NCBI GenBank assembly: GCA_045543615.1
Contig: JAZPXL010000007.1
Span: 57,151 to 121,150 of the forward strand
Source of the DNA: CAG-390 sp045543615
GTDB lineage: Bacteria; Bacillota; Clostridia; Oscillospirales; CAG-272
Length of the DNA stretch: 64,000 nucleotides
Direction of reading: 5' to 3'
The stretch's first letter is position 1. Each line of letters opens with the position of its first letter. The position numbers were made by a program, and so were the translations under genes. Of this stretch, positions 1 to 8,663 are shown in pieces. The notes under the pieces were generated by a model that made no database searches, was not told where the DNA came from, and saw nothing but the letters and a program-made list of their open reading frames with translations.

Positions 1-700
1 CAAAATCAACTTCAACGGATTCCGTGATTATATCTACTACTTTGAGTACAAGGACAAAGCAAAGTCGGTCAATATCTATCTTACAGACGACACCGACCTT
101 GTAAACTTTGTTATAACAACATCAGCAGGAGATATCACACTCTCTGATCTCGATATTGACTGTGACTATAAAATAACATCTGCAAACGGTCACATCAGCC
201 TCTCCGAGATTTCGACCACATCTGCTGTTCAGATCGAATCCACAGAAAGTGCGAATATCGATATTACAGCAGTTGAAGCAAATGAATACAGAATTATGGG
301 CTTTGAGACCTTTATGAATATCACCGATAGCACATTTACACGTGCTATGTATATCAACGTTGAGACAGGTGATATCGTTTATGACAGAGTGGAGAGCGAT
401 TTTGCTAACCTTGATGTAGTTCTTCAGTCTCAGTTAGGCTCAATAACCGTATTTGGTGGACAGTACACAGATGTCTTCTCGGAGCTGAATGCTCCAAAGG
501 ATGAAACTCCTACAACACCTCCCGAAAGTGATACGGATACTGATACCGACGAGGACGGCGGTGAAACAGGCGAGGATGCATCTGAGGAAACGACTGTCGA
601 GGACGAGGGCGGCGAAGATGGCGACATCAACGAAACGCTTGTAATTCCCGCAAACACACTTACAATTATTATTGCCGAGGGCAATATTGAGGTAAAATAA
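1..700 (+). CDS. Cell-surface repeat protein with acidic tail (3' part only)
   Basis: The frame is open from base 2, so this is the C-terminal 232 residues of a longer protein whose start lies outside the window. The visible part is made of short beta-strand repeats alternating with acidic turns, such as ITTSAGDITLSDL and ITSANGHISLSEI. This pattern is typical of DUF4097/putative adhesin beta-helix proteins. Residues near 162-205 form a strongly acidic Asp/Glu/Thr/Gly stretch (DTDTDEDGGETGED), followed by a short hydrophobic strand and the stop. No LPXTG motif or C-terminal membrane anchor is seen. A surface or envelope role is inference from the repeat type. Convergent with ychF across a shared terminator. 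Confidence 0.6.
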   Translation, partial: KINFNGFRDYIYYFEYKDKAKSVNIYLTDDTDLVNFVITTSAGDITLSDLDIDCDYKITSANGHISLSEISTTSAVQIESTESANIDITAVEANEYRIMGFETFMNITDSTFTRAMYINVETGDIVYDRVESDFANLDVVLQSQLGSITVFGGQYTDVFSELNAPKDETPTTPPESDTDTDTDEDGGETGEDASEETTVEDEGGEDGDINETLVIPANTLTIIIAEGNIEVK

Positions 701-704
701 AAGA

Positions 705-744
705 AAACAAACAAGGCTCTGCAAAAGCAGAGCCTTGTTTGTTT
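705..744. terminator. Bidirectional hairpin terminator
   Basis: Perfect 18-bp inverted repeat (705-722 and 727-744) with an AAAA loop. It has A-rich and T-rich flanks on both sides and sits between convergent genes, so it can serve both the surface protein gene and ychF. Confidence 0.85.
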
Positions 745-751
745 AGAAAAA

Positions 752-1846
752 TTATACGTTGAAACGGAAGAGAGTGATGTCTCCGTCCTTCATGACATAG
801 TCCTTGCCCTCGCTTCTGACAAGACCTGCCTCCTTTGCGGCAGTCATAGAGCCGAGACGAACAAGGTCATCGAAAGCAACAATTTCAGCACGAATGAATC
901 CACGCTCAAAGTCGCTGTGAATTTTGCCTGCCGCTCCGGGTGCTTTAGTACCCTTGCGAATTGTCCAGGCACGAACCTCCTTAGGTCCTGCTGTGAGGAA
1001 GCTGATGAGTCCGAGAAGCTCATATCCTGCACGGATAAGTCTGTTGAGTCCTGATTCTTTAAGCCCCATATCCTCGAGGAACATCTGCTTTTCATCGCCC
1101 TCAAGCTCAGCAAGCTCTGCCTCAAGACCACCACAAATTGCAACAATACCGGAGTTCTCTGTTGCAGCAAATTCCTTAAGTGCAAGGTAATAGGGATTGT
1201 CAACGGGATCAGGATCAATGCTGTCCTCGCCAACGTTGGCAACATAAATAACAGGTTTTGCGCTGAGAAGAGGCATCTCGGCGAGAAGTGCAGCCTCGTC
1301 CTCGTTGACGTCAAGCGCACGGGCAGATTTGCCCTCACCAAGATGAACGAGAAGCCTTTCAAGAAGAGCAACTTCAGCCGCAAGGGATTTGTCTGCTTTC
1401 ATAGCCTTTCTTGAACGATCAAGTCTTCTCTCGGCAATCTCAATATCCGAAAGAATAAGCTCATAGTTGATGGTGTCAACATCGCTGCAAGGATCAACAC
1501 GTCCGTCAACGTGAATGATGTTGTCGTTTTCAAAGCAACGAACAACGTGAAGGATTGCATCACATTCACGAATATGGGAGAGGAATTTGTTGCCAAGTCC
1601 TTCACCTTGAGATGCGCCCTTAACAAGGCCTGCTATATCAAAAAACTCTACTGTTGCAGGGGTGTACTTTTCCGGAGCATACATTTCTGCAAGAGTGTCA
1701 AGACGGGAATCGGGAACGGGAACAACGCCTACATTGGGCTCAATGGTGCAGAAGGGGTAGTTTGCAGATTCTGCGCCACCACCACAGAGTGCGTTGAAGA
1801 GTGTACTTTTGCCAACATTGGGAAGGCCAACGATACCAAGTTTCAT
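752..1846 (-). CDS. ychF: Redox-regulated ribosome-binding ATPase YchF
   Basis: Obg-family P-loop protein of 364 aa, the usual YchF length. The P-loop GLPNVGKST is at residues 7-15. DIAGLVKGAS is the G3 motif. The specificity motif is NVGE rather than NKxD, the change that makes YchF prefer ATP over GTP. A C-terminal TGS-type domain ends in DITLFRFNV. The family binds the 70S ribosome/50S subunit and is linked to oxidative-stress and leaderless translation control. The gene stands alone, read from a minus-strand promoter at 1891-1919 and ending at the shared hairpin 705-744. Confidence 0.96.
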   Translation of the reverse strand: MKLGIVGLPNVGKSTLFNALCGGGAESANYPFCTIEPNVGVVPVPDSRLDTLAEMYAPEKYTPATVEFFDIAGLVKGASQGEGLGNKFLSHIRECDAILHVVRCFENDNIIHVDGRVDPCSDVDTINYELILSDIEIAERRLDRSRKAMKADKSLAAEVALLERLLVHLGEGKSARALDVNEDEAALLAEMPLLSAKPVIYVANVGEDSIDPDPVDNPYYLALKEFAATENSGIVAICGGLEAELAELEGDEKQMFLEDMGLKESGLNRLIRAGYELLGLISFLTAGPKEVRAWTIRKGTKAPGAAGKIHSDFERGFIRAEIVAFDDLVRLGSMTAAKEAGLVRSEGKDYVMKDGDITLFRFNV

Positions 1847-1890
1847 TTTTTCTCCATAAAAAAAGTGTATTTTAGTTTTAATGCCGTATT

Positions 1891-1919
1891 ATTATATAAC
1901 ATTTTTTCTGATTTTTCAA
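1891..1919 (-). promoter_or_regulatory. SigA-type promoter of ychF
   Basis: Minus-strand TTGAAA (1914-1919), 17-bp spacer, TATAAT (1891-1896), about 45 bp before the ychF start. Confidence 0.7.
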
Positions 1920-2000
1920 TAGAAACTGAAAAATATACGCAAAAAACGGCGATAATTGTTAACATTTTTTCAAAAACATCTATGCAAAACGAAAAAAGTG

Positions 2001-2071
2001 TGCTATAATATAGTGGATAGTAAATATTTAGCTGTATATTAGGAGTTATGCAGCGTGATCAATTAAGGAGG
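2001..2071 (+). promoter_or_regulatory. Extended -10 promoter and RBS of the response regulator operon
   Basis: TGCTATAAT (2001-2009) is a TGn-extended -10 element without a convincing -35. A strong Shine-Dalgarno AAGGAGG is at 2065-2071, 7 nt before the ATG. Confidence 0.6.
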
Positions 2072-2078
2072 AATTACA

Positions 2079-2771
2079 ATGTACACAAAAATACTCGTCG
2101 TTGATGACGATAGCAACATTTGCGATCTTCTGAAGCAGTATCTTGAGAAGGAGGGATACGATGTCCGCACGGCCTCGGATGGATACGAAGCTATTGATAC
2201 ATTTAAAAAGTACGAGCCCGATCTCGTTTTGCTTGACATAATGCTTCCCGGAAAGAATGGAAAAGATGTTTGCACTGAGCTTCGCAAGTTCACAAACAAG
2301 CCCATCATTATGATTACAGCAAAGGGCGAGGTAGTTGATAAGGTTGTCTGCCTTGAGCTTGGTGCTGATGACTATGTGGTCAAGCCCTTTGATATGAACG
2401 AGCTTTTTGCTCGCATCAAGGCTCTTCTTCGCCGTTGCAACTCCCACGATGATTCCGATGATGATGAGGTAATCAGATTTGAGAACATCGAAATCAGCAA
2501 GCAGAAGTATGAGCTGAAGCTCAACGGAAAGAGCGTTGACATTCCTCCTAAGGAGCTTGAGTTGCTTTATTTTCTTGCTTCTAATTACAATCGCGTATTT
2601 ACCCGCGATCAGCTTCTTGATAAGGTATGGGGCTTTGATTATCTCGGAGACTCCCGTACTGTTGACGTACATGTTAAGAGACTTCGTGAAAAGCTCGAAG
2701 GCGTTTCTGATAAGTGGATTCTTAAGACTGTCTGGGGAGTTGGCTATAAGTTCGAACTGACAGGCAATTAA
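2079..2771 (+). CDS. OmpR-family response regulator
   Basis: 230 aa. The N-terminal receiver domain has the acidic pair D9-D10, phospho-acceptor D53 (LVLLDIMLPG), T80 and K102 (VVKPFD), all intact. The C-terminal winged-helix DNA-binding domain (about 130-228) carries the typical RVFTRDQLLDKVWGFD and SRTVDVHVKRLREKL segments. It is the partner of the histidine kinase 60 bp downstream and of the HtrA protease after it, so the cluster looks like an envelope-stress sensing operon of CssRS/HtrA style. That role is inferred from gene order. Preceded by AAGGAGG and an extended -10 promoter. Confidence 0.93.
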   Translation: MYTKILVVDDDSNICDLLKQYLEKEGYDVRTASDGYEAIDTFKKYEPDLVLLDIMLPGKNGKDVCTELRKFTNKPIIMITAKGEVVDKVVCLELGADDYVVKPFDMNELFARIKALLRRCNSHDDSDDDEVIRFENIEISKQKYELKLNGKSVDIPPKELELLYFLASNYNRVFTRDQLLDKVWGFDYLGDSRTVDVHVKRLREKLEGVSDKWILKTVWGVGYKFELTGN

Positions 2772-2779
2772 TAATCGAT

Positions 2780-2814
2780 GTATACGCCACAGCTTTGCTG
2801 CGGCGTATGCTTTT
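2780..2814 (+). terminator. Intercistronic hairpin with T-tract
   Basis: 14-bp stem with two G-T wobbles (2780-2793 and 2797-2810), TTT loop, then TTTT. It lies between the regulator and kinase genes and probably acts as a partial terminator that lowers kinase expression relative to the regulator. Confidence 0.6.
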
Positions 2815-2831
2815 AGGAAGGAGGAGAATAT

Positions 2832-4325
2832 ATGTTTCGCAGTATTTATGTCAAATATATCGTTACATTTATGGTTATAATAGTAATCAGCCTGGCTCTC
2901 CTTCTTGCAATTATCGGAACGTTGCTTGGCGACTATTCCGAAACCTCAAAATATGAGGTTGTGGCATCTGCTTCGGACGCACTTGCTGATTATATCGAGT
3001 ACAAGATACAAAAGCTTGGTATGAGTGACTTTTCGAGCTTTTGTCATCTGTTTGCCGATGATATAGATTGGCAGATTTCAACCGTCACCGATATATCAGC
3101 TTTCCCGATAACTATAATGATTGCTGACAGCGATGGTAAGATACTGATCGCAAATCCTGCAGAGGATTGCGACTTTAAGGGCGGTACGCAAATTCCCAGA
3201 GCTATTATGGATGACCTCAACAATGGAGTTGAGCTTAGTAGCTTTGAAAGCCTTGAGGGTATCTTCGATTCACCACACGTGGTCAGCGCAAAGCCCGTCA
3301 ATATGAGAAATAACTACGTTTGCGGAACGGTTTTTGTGTGTTGCGATAGCTCATCACTCCACTCGTTCTCAAGCCTGCTCATAAAGACAGTTGCTATCTC
3401 AAGCCTTTGGGTAATGCTCGCTGCGCTTATTGCGATCTTCTTTATAAGCGAAAGAATAATAAGCCCACTCAAAGAGATGAGTATTGCAGCAAAGAGCTTC
3501 TCGCAAGGTAAGTTTGATGTCAGAGTCCCCGTTCTCGGAAATGACGAGGTGGCACAGCTTGCAGCTGCATTTAACAATATGGCGCAGAACCTTGAATCGC
3601 TTGACGAGATGAGAAATAACTTTATGTCGAGCGTATCTCACGATATGCGCACGCCGATGACTACGATTTCAGGCTTTATCGATTGCATCCTTGATGGAGC
3701 TATTCCTCCCGAAAAGCACGAGTATTATCTGAAGATTATTCGTGATGAGGTGCAGAGACTTTCAAGACTCGTTGCAACACTTCTTGATATTTCAAGAATT
3801 CAGGCAGGAGACAGAAAGTTTGTAATGGCACCGTTTGATATTTGCGAAATGGGACGCCAGGTGCTTATTTCCTTTGAGCAGAAGATAGACAAGAAAAAGC
3901 TTGAGGTCGAATTTATTGTCGATGATGACAATATGTTTGTAGTAGGTGACCACGATGCAATATATCAGATTTATTATAATATCACAGACAACGCAGTAAA
4001 ATTTGCCCGTGAGGGCGGCCTACTCAGACTCTCGATGACAACTGAAGACAAAAAGGTCAAAGTCTCTGTATATAACGAGGGAGACGGAATACCTTATGAG
4101 GATCAGCCATATATCTTCGAGAGATTTTACAAGAGTGACAGAAGCCGTGGAAAAGATAAAACAGGCGTTGGTCTTGGAATGTTTATAACCAAGACGATAA
4201 TTGAAGCACACGGCGAAACCATTACGCTTAAGAGTGAACCGGGAAGGGATTGTGAGTTCTGCTTCACATTACCACGCACGACAGATCCCAAAAAGTCTGC
4301 TCCCACGCGTGAACAAAGAGATTAA
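2832..4325 (+). CDS. Membrane sensor histidine kinase
   Basis: 497 aa. TM1 (about 8-30) and TM2 (about 183-205) bracket an extracytoplasmic sensor domain of about 150 residues. Then follow HAMP (ERIISPLKEMSIAAKSF), the HisKA dimerisation box SSVSHDMRTPMTTI with the phospho-histidine near residue 270, and HATPase_c with N box (NITDNAVKFA), G1 (NEGDGIP) and G2 (GVGLGM). All catalytic motifs are intact. RBS GGAAGGAGG lies 8 nt before ATG 2832. The ligand is unknown. The HtrA protease 11 bp downstream suggests sensing of misfolded envelope proteins, which is inference. Confidence 0.93.
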   Translation: MFRSIYVKYIVTFMVIIVISLALLLAIIGTLLGDYSETSKYEVVASASDALADYIEYKIQKLGMSDFSSFCHLFADDIDWQISTVTDISAFPITIMIADSDGKILIANPAEDCDFKGGTQIPRAIMDDLNNGVELSSFESLEGIFDSPHVVSAKPVNMRNNYVCGTVFVCCDSSSLHSFSSLLIKTVAISSLWVMLAALIAIFFISERIISPLKEMSIAAKSFSQGKFDVRVPVLGNDEVAQLAAAFNNMAQNLESLDEMRNNFMSSVSHDMRTPMTTISGFIDCILDGAIPPEKHEYYLKIIRDEVQRLSRLVATLLDISRIQAGDRKFVMAPFDICEMGRQVLISFEQKIDKKKLEVEFIVDDDNMFVVGDHDAIYQIYYNITDNAVKFAREGGLLRLSMTTEDKKVKVSVYNEGDGIPYEDQPYIFERFYKSDRSRGKDKTGVGLGMFITKTIIEAHGETITLKSEPGRDCEFCFTLPRTTDPKKSAPTREQRD

Positions 4326-4336
4326 GGTAATTAATT

Positions 4337-5701
4337 ATGGAAGAAAACAAGAATGAAATGCTTGAAGGCGTCGATGACGCTCCTTCTACTCAAAACACAG
4401 ATACCGTACAGAGTGCGAGCGCGACTGAAAATGACGCACCTGCAGAAATAACAGAGGAAGCTGTCGCAGAGCCACAGGACACAGCTGATGCTCGCGAGCC
4501 GGCAGGTGTTACTGAAACAGAAGCAACCCCTCGACTTGCAGCAAAGCCTATTTGGAACTTTACCACTCAGGTGGCAGAGGACAGAGCAGAGCTTAAGAAG
4601 AGAGGCAGACGGGGTGCGCTCGTCTACGCAATAATTATGACAGCCCTGTTTGCCATCTGCTTTGCTACTCTTGCTGTGTTGCTTATATCGGGATACGGCG
4701 CAAATAATGGTGGAACATATCCTCCGACAGACTATCTGCCAAATGCCGATGGAGTTTCTCTGTCTGCTCTTTATGAAGAACTGAACCCTTCCGTTGTAAG
4801 CGTTTCTTGCACGCTTGAAAACGGATCGAGTATTGGTAGTGGGTTTATTTATACTGAAAGTGGATACATCATCACAAATTATCACGTCATTGACGGTGCT
4901 GTGGACGTTGTTGTCTATCTCTCCGACGGCAGCGACTATAAGGCAGAGATCGTAGGCAGTGATGAGATATCGGATATCGCTGTTTTGCACATTAATGCAA
5001 AGTGGCTGAAGCCTGCAGTAATGGGCGATTCCGATGCACTTGTTGTTGGTCAGTCGGTTGTTGCGATTGGTACGCCTATATCCCTTGAATTTAGTGGTAC
5101 ATTTACTGACGGTATTATCTCAGGACTTAACAGATATATAGAAATATATAATGAAGACGATCTTGTTGAGAAGAGTATGAATATGATTCAAACAAATACC
5201 ATACTCAACCCCGGCAACTCAGGTGGTCCACTATTTACTCTTGCAGGTGAGGTCATCGGCATCAATAATATGAAGTATATTGGTGACGAAAACTCAGGCA
5301 CACCGTTTGAGGGAGTCGGATTTGCGATTCCGATCAATGCGGCAATTGTTGTTGCGGACGAAATCATCGAGACAGGCTCATACTCGGGTAGCGGTGACGT
5401 TGCAGAGAAGGGCGTAAACCTCGGTATCGCTTGTGGTACGGTTGTTGAAGGTCAGTCCGTTACCCTTGGCAACCAGAGCTTTACAGCAGGCGCGACCGGA
5501 GTGCTCGTTTCCGAGGTTAAGACCGGCTATCCTGCAGAGGGTAAGCTCAAGGTGCGTGACATCATCACTCATATTGATGGAGAGGCTACTGAAACCTTTG
5601 AAGCTCTGAAAGAAATACTTGTAACTCACAAATCGGGGGATACAATTGAGCTGACGGTTTTCCGTGATAACTCCTCACAAAAAGTAACAATTACTCTTTA
5701 A
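4337..5701 (+). CDS. htrA: Membrane-anchored HtrA/DegP-type serine protease
   Basis: 454 aa. An acidic, low-complexity cytoplasmic head (1-85) precedes one membrane segment (about 96-118), putting the protease outside the membrane. The trypsin-like domain has an intact triad: H183 (NYHVIDG), D213 (ISDIAVL) and S295 (NPGNSGGPL). A single PDZ domain (about 355-452; GYPAEGKLKVRDIITHIDG) ends the protein. The family degrades or refolds damaged secreted proteins. Third gene of the regulator-kinase-protease operon and likely part of its regulon. Ends at a strong bidirectional hairpin. Confidence 0.94.
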   Translation: MEENKNEMLEGVDDAPSTQNTDTVQSASATENDAPAEITEEAVAEPQDTADAREPAGVTETEATPRLAAKPIWNFTTQVAEDRAELKKRGRRGALVYAIIMTALFAICFATLAVLLISGYGANNGGTYPPTDYLPNADGVSLSALYEELNPSVVSVSCTLENGSSIGSGFIYTESGYIITNYHVIDGAVDVVVYLSDGSDYKAEIVGSDEISDIAVLHINAKWLKPAVMGDSDALVVGQSVVAIGTPISLEFSGTFTDGIISGLNRYIEIYNEDDLVEKSMNMIQTNTILNPGNSGGPLFTLAGEVIGINNMKYIGDENSGTPFEGVGFAIPINAAIVVADEIIETGSYSGSGDVAEKGVNLGIACGTVVEGQSVTLGNQSFTAGATGVLVSEVKTGYPAEGKLKVRDIITHIDGEATETFEALKEILVTHKSGDTIELTVFRDNSSQKVTITL

Positions 5702-5706
5702 GTTAA

Positions 5707-5747
5707 AAACACTAAACGCCCGGAATTTTTCCGGGCGTTTAGTGTTT
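5707..5747. terminator. Bidirectional hairpin terminator
   Basis: Perfect 17-bp inverted repeat (5707-5723 and 5731-5747) with a T-rich loop. It is shared by htrA and the convergent MutS-like gene. Confidence 0.85.
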
Positions 5748-5752
5748 ATTTA

Positions 5753-7357
5753 TTAGCTGCGTCTGACCTTTGCCATAATTGAATCGTGAGAAAGACCGTA
5801 TTTGTCCGCGATGTCACGGGCGTAGCTCTTGCCATCGGGCTTTGCACGGTAAATCTTAAATGAACGCTTACCCTCGTCAATTCCTGCAACAAGAGTGTCA
5901 ATAGGAGCACCACCCTCGGCAGCGCACCTTGCATTGATATCGTCAATCATAGCAGATAGCTCGTGCAGGTGGGTTGAGAAGAGAGTGCGACATCTCGCAC
6001 AAGAAAATCCTGCAAGAACCTCTGCGGCAATATATGATGCCTCATAAGAGCCTGTGGAAGAAAGAGATTCATCAAGAAGCACGAGCGAGTGCGAGGTTAC
6101 TTTGTCGAAAATTTCACCAAGTCGGGCGCATTCCTCTCCAAGTCTACCCTTGTCAATTGTATCGTCAGCACCTGTCGGGAAGTGAGTAAAAATTGCGTCA
6201 ACGGGCGAGATTGTGGCAGATTTGGCAGGAACAAATAGTCCAAGCTGCATCATAGCCTGAGCCATACCGAGAGCACAGGTAATAACCGACTTACCACCTC
6301 TGTTAGGACCTGAGAGAACATAGATTGTTGCCTTTTCATCGAAGATGAGGTCGTTTGTTATGATCTCGTCATCAATCTTAAGCGCAACTGCAGGGTTGTA
6401 AAGCTCAAGGGCAGAGAAAGCTCGGCTGTCCATCGGAGCGATGGTGGGTTCACAAAGTGAGCAACCCTTGTCCCTGAGCTGTTGCATAAGTCTTGTGCCC
6501 TTAATGAGAAATTCAATCTCAGGCATAAGGTTGAGCAGAAAGTCCGTGTTTTCGAGAACATAGGTCTGAACTATCTTCTTCCAAGAACGGAGGGAGGACT
6601 TGTATACCTCGTTTATTGCTGTGTTGAATGCAAGGGAGAGAGCTGTTTTCTGACTCTCGGATTGTTTTTTGCCGAAAGGCACAAGGCTTGCAATACAGGT
6701 GTATTCATCATCCTTGAAATTAAGACGGAGAATCTTCTCAAGCACATCTCCCGAACGGAACGGCTCGGGATTGATTGAGAGTACGCCTGCAGAACAGGGG
6801 CGAAGCTGAGCGTCAAGGTTTACGCCCATAGTAACACTCTTGATTTCACGTACTCGCTTTGTAAGCTCACAAAGCTGTTCGTTTAGCTCTGCGTAATAAT
6901 CGCTTTCTGCAAGCTCATTAATTCTGTCGCAGAGAATGGAAAAGGCCTTGCCCTTAAGATTGTCCCTGACCTCGTTAAGTCCGTCATCAAGCGTGTCAAT
7001 ACAAGAGATGTAAAGCTCGATCTCCGTGATGCTTGAAAGATAATCGTTTGGGTCACCACTATCAGCTTCAAGACGTCGAAGCTCCATAATATCTGAAAGA
7101 ATGGGCAGAAGATTGTTAAGCATCTTTATGAGCGAGGGGTTTTCAAGCATATCCGAAAAGGTTTCCTGACGATAGCGAATTACATCGGTGTCGGCAGTAA
7201 AGTATTCGGAAAGAGAGCTGTTTTTCAGATCAAGAATATCAGGCATACCAAGCTCTTCAAGAGCAAAAAGCGAAATATCAGGTCTTCCACCGATTGCCAT
7301 ATGCTTTGAAAGCGATTCGGCCGAAGGGTAGAGAAGTGAGAAATTTGTAAGATCCAA
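5753..7357 (-). CDS. MutS-family ATPase lacking the mismatch-recognition domain
   Basis: 534 aa, against about 850 for MutS and 780 for MutS2. The N-terminal half is helical (lever/core-like). The C-terminal half is the MutS ATPase: Walker A GPNRGGKS, signature/Walker B region LVLLDESLSSTGSYEAS, and STHLHEL matching the MutS STHYHEL motif. There is no N-terminal DNA mismatch domain and no C-terminal Smr nuclease, so it is neither MutS nor MutS2. Related short MutS-like ATPases occur in Firmicutes with unproven function. Reads from a TGCTATAAT element at 7395-7403 and ends at the shared terminator. Followed on the same strand by nothing else. Confidence 0.8.
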   Translation of the reverse strand: MDLTNFSLLYPSAESLSKHMAIGGRPDISLFALEELGMPDILDLKNSSLSEYFTADTDVIRYRQETFSDMLENPSLIKMLNNLLPILSDIMELRRLEADSGDPNDYLSSITEIELYISCIDTLDDGLNEVRDNLKGKAFSILCDRINELAESDYYAELNEQLCELTKRVREIKSVTMGVNLDAQLRPCSAGVLSINPEPFRSGDVLEKILRLNFKDDEYTCIASLVPFGKKQSESQKTALSLAFNTAINEVYKSSLRSWKKIVQTYVLENTDFLLNLMPEIEFLIKGTRLMQQLRDKGCSLCEPTIAPMDSRAFSALELYNPAVALKIDDEIITNDLIFDEKATIYVLSGPNRGGKSVITCALGMAQAMMQLGLFVPAKSATISPVDAIFTHFPTGADDTIDKGRLGEECARLGEIFDKVTSHSLVLLDESLSSTGSYEASYIAAEVLAGFSCARCRTLFSTHLHELSAMIDDINARCAAEGGAPIDTLVAGIDEGKRSFKIYRAKPDGKSYARDIADKYGLSHDSIMAKVRRS

Positions 7358-7444
7358 GGTGTGTGCTCCTTTCGGACTTTTGTACTAAATAAAAATTATA
7401 GCATACTTTTAAGTAAAAATAAAGAGGAAAAATGTAAATTACAA

Positions 7445-8467
7445 TTAATTGTTGTCATCATCGACGTTTCCGATGTTCGACAGAGGATTTTTCGACATAG
7501 CTGCTTCGATATCGCTGTTTGAAACGTGGGTGTAAATCTGCGTAGTGTTGAGTTGCTCGTGACCAAGAATTTCCTGAAGGATGCGAACATCAACGCCACC
7601 CTTCTGATACATAAGGGTTGCAGCTGTGTGCCTTAGCTTGTGGACGGAAAAGCCACGGTTTCCAAGTCCTGATTCCTCAAGATACTTTTCGACTGTCCAT
7701 TGAACAGTTCTGTTGTTGATTCTGAGTCCTCTGTTCGATAGGAAGAGAGCCGTTGTGTCAGCAGTTCCAAGCTTTTCGTCGTTACGGATGGGCAAATACT
7801 CTGCAAGAGCGTTTCGGCAAGCATCGTTCAGGTAGATTATTCGCTCCTTGTTGCCCTTACCAAGCACACGCAGGGAGCGCAGGTATTTGTCAATATCTCC
7901 AAGGTTGATCCCAACAAGCTCCGACAGACGCATTCCACAGTTCAGAAAAAGAGTCATCATACAATAATTGCGTATGCGCATCTTCTCGGGAACACTTCTG
8001 TCTGCTCTCACGGTGTTTAGAAACAGAGTGGCTTCTTCAAGAGACATATGCCTTGGAAGAGACTTTTTCTTTTTTGGCGTTTCCACATTTGCAGAGGGAT
8101 CATTTTCAAGAAGCATCTTCGTTGCCGTGTAATATTTGAAAAATCCTTTTATAGCTGAGAGCTTTCTCGCTCTTGCGGCAGCGGCATTTTTTAGCTCACG
8201 CTCGCAGAAGAAAAGAAACTCGTATATATCTGAGGTCGAAACCGAACGCAGAAATTCAGCGTCAACGCAAGTAAGCGATATTTTTTCAAAATCCTCACTT
8301 GATGGATCAATGCTGTTTCTGTCAGCAATTATGAATCTAAAAAAGGTTCTCAGGTCGAGCATATATTCATCAACTGTCTTGGGCGAGCATCCCTTGATCG
8401 CAAGCTTGTATGATGCGAAGTCACGAAGTAGTAGAGAATATTCACGAGGATTATATTCGGTTGACAT
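7445..8467 (-). CDS. Xer-type tyrosine recombinase
   Basis: 340 aa. The N-terminal SAM-like core-binding domain (about 8-120) is followed by the phage-integrase catalytic domain with all active-site residues: R180 (CGMRLSEL), K204 (GKGNKER), H276 and R279 (HKLRHTAA), H303 (ILGHEQL) and the nucleophile Y312 (TQIYTH). Size and motif wording fit XerC/XerD, which resolve chromosome dimers at dif. A roughly 20-residue Asn/Asp tail follows the nucleophile. No att site, excisionase or phage genes are nearby, so a housekeeping role is more likely than a mobile-element integrase. XerC and XerD cannot be told apart here. Confidence 0.88.
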   Translation of the reverse strand: MSTEYNPREYSLLLRDFASYKLAIKGCSPKTVDEYMLDLRTFFRFIIADRNSIDPSSEDFEKISLTCVDAEFLRSVSTSDIYEFLFFCERELKNAAAARARKLSAIKGFFKYYTATKMLLENDPSANVETPKKKKSLPRHMSLEEATLFLNTVRADRSVPEKMRIRNYCMMTLFLNCGMRLSELVGINLGDIDKYLRSLRVLGKGNKERIIYLNDACRNALAEYLPIRNDEKLGTADTTALFLSNRGLRINNRTVQWTVEKYLEESGLGNRGFSVHKLRHTAATLMYQKGGVDVRILQEILGHEQLNTTQIYTHVSNSDIEAAMSKNPLSNIGNVDDDNN

Positions 8468-8579
8468 ATTTTTTGCCTCCGTTTCGCAATTTTTGCCGAG
8501 TTTGTGGCCGTCTTCTATATAATTATACTACATTTAGAAATTTTTTAGTGGATAAAATGTAAATTTTCAGTGTATGGTG

Positions 8580-8608
8580 TTGATTAATATTATACAAAAG
8601 TATATAAT
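8580..8608 (+). promoter_or_regulatory. SigA-type promoter of the membrane protein-HAD-pheST cluster
   Basis: TTGATT (8580-8585), 17-bp spacer, TATAAT (8603-8608). It lies inside the apparent 5' extension of the next ORF, which therefore is not translated. Confidence 0.75.
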
Positions 8609-8663
8609 TTATATAAATGCGCAAACCAAGTCCCTGTGGGACATTAGAAAGGAAAAAAACAAA

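Noticed and set aside
7445..8467. Integrase of a mobile element
   Set aside because: Housekeeping Xer-like motifs, no att site, tRNA target or cargo adjacent.
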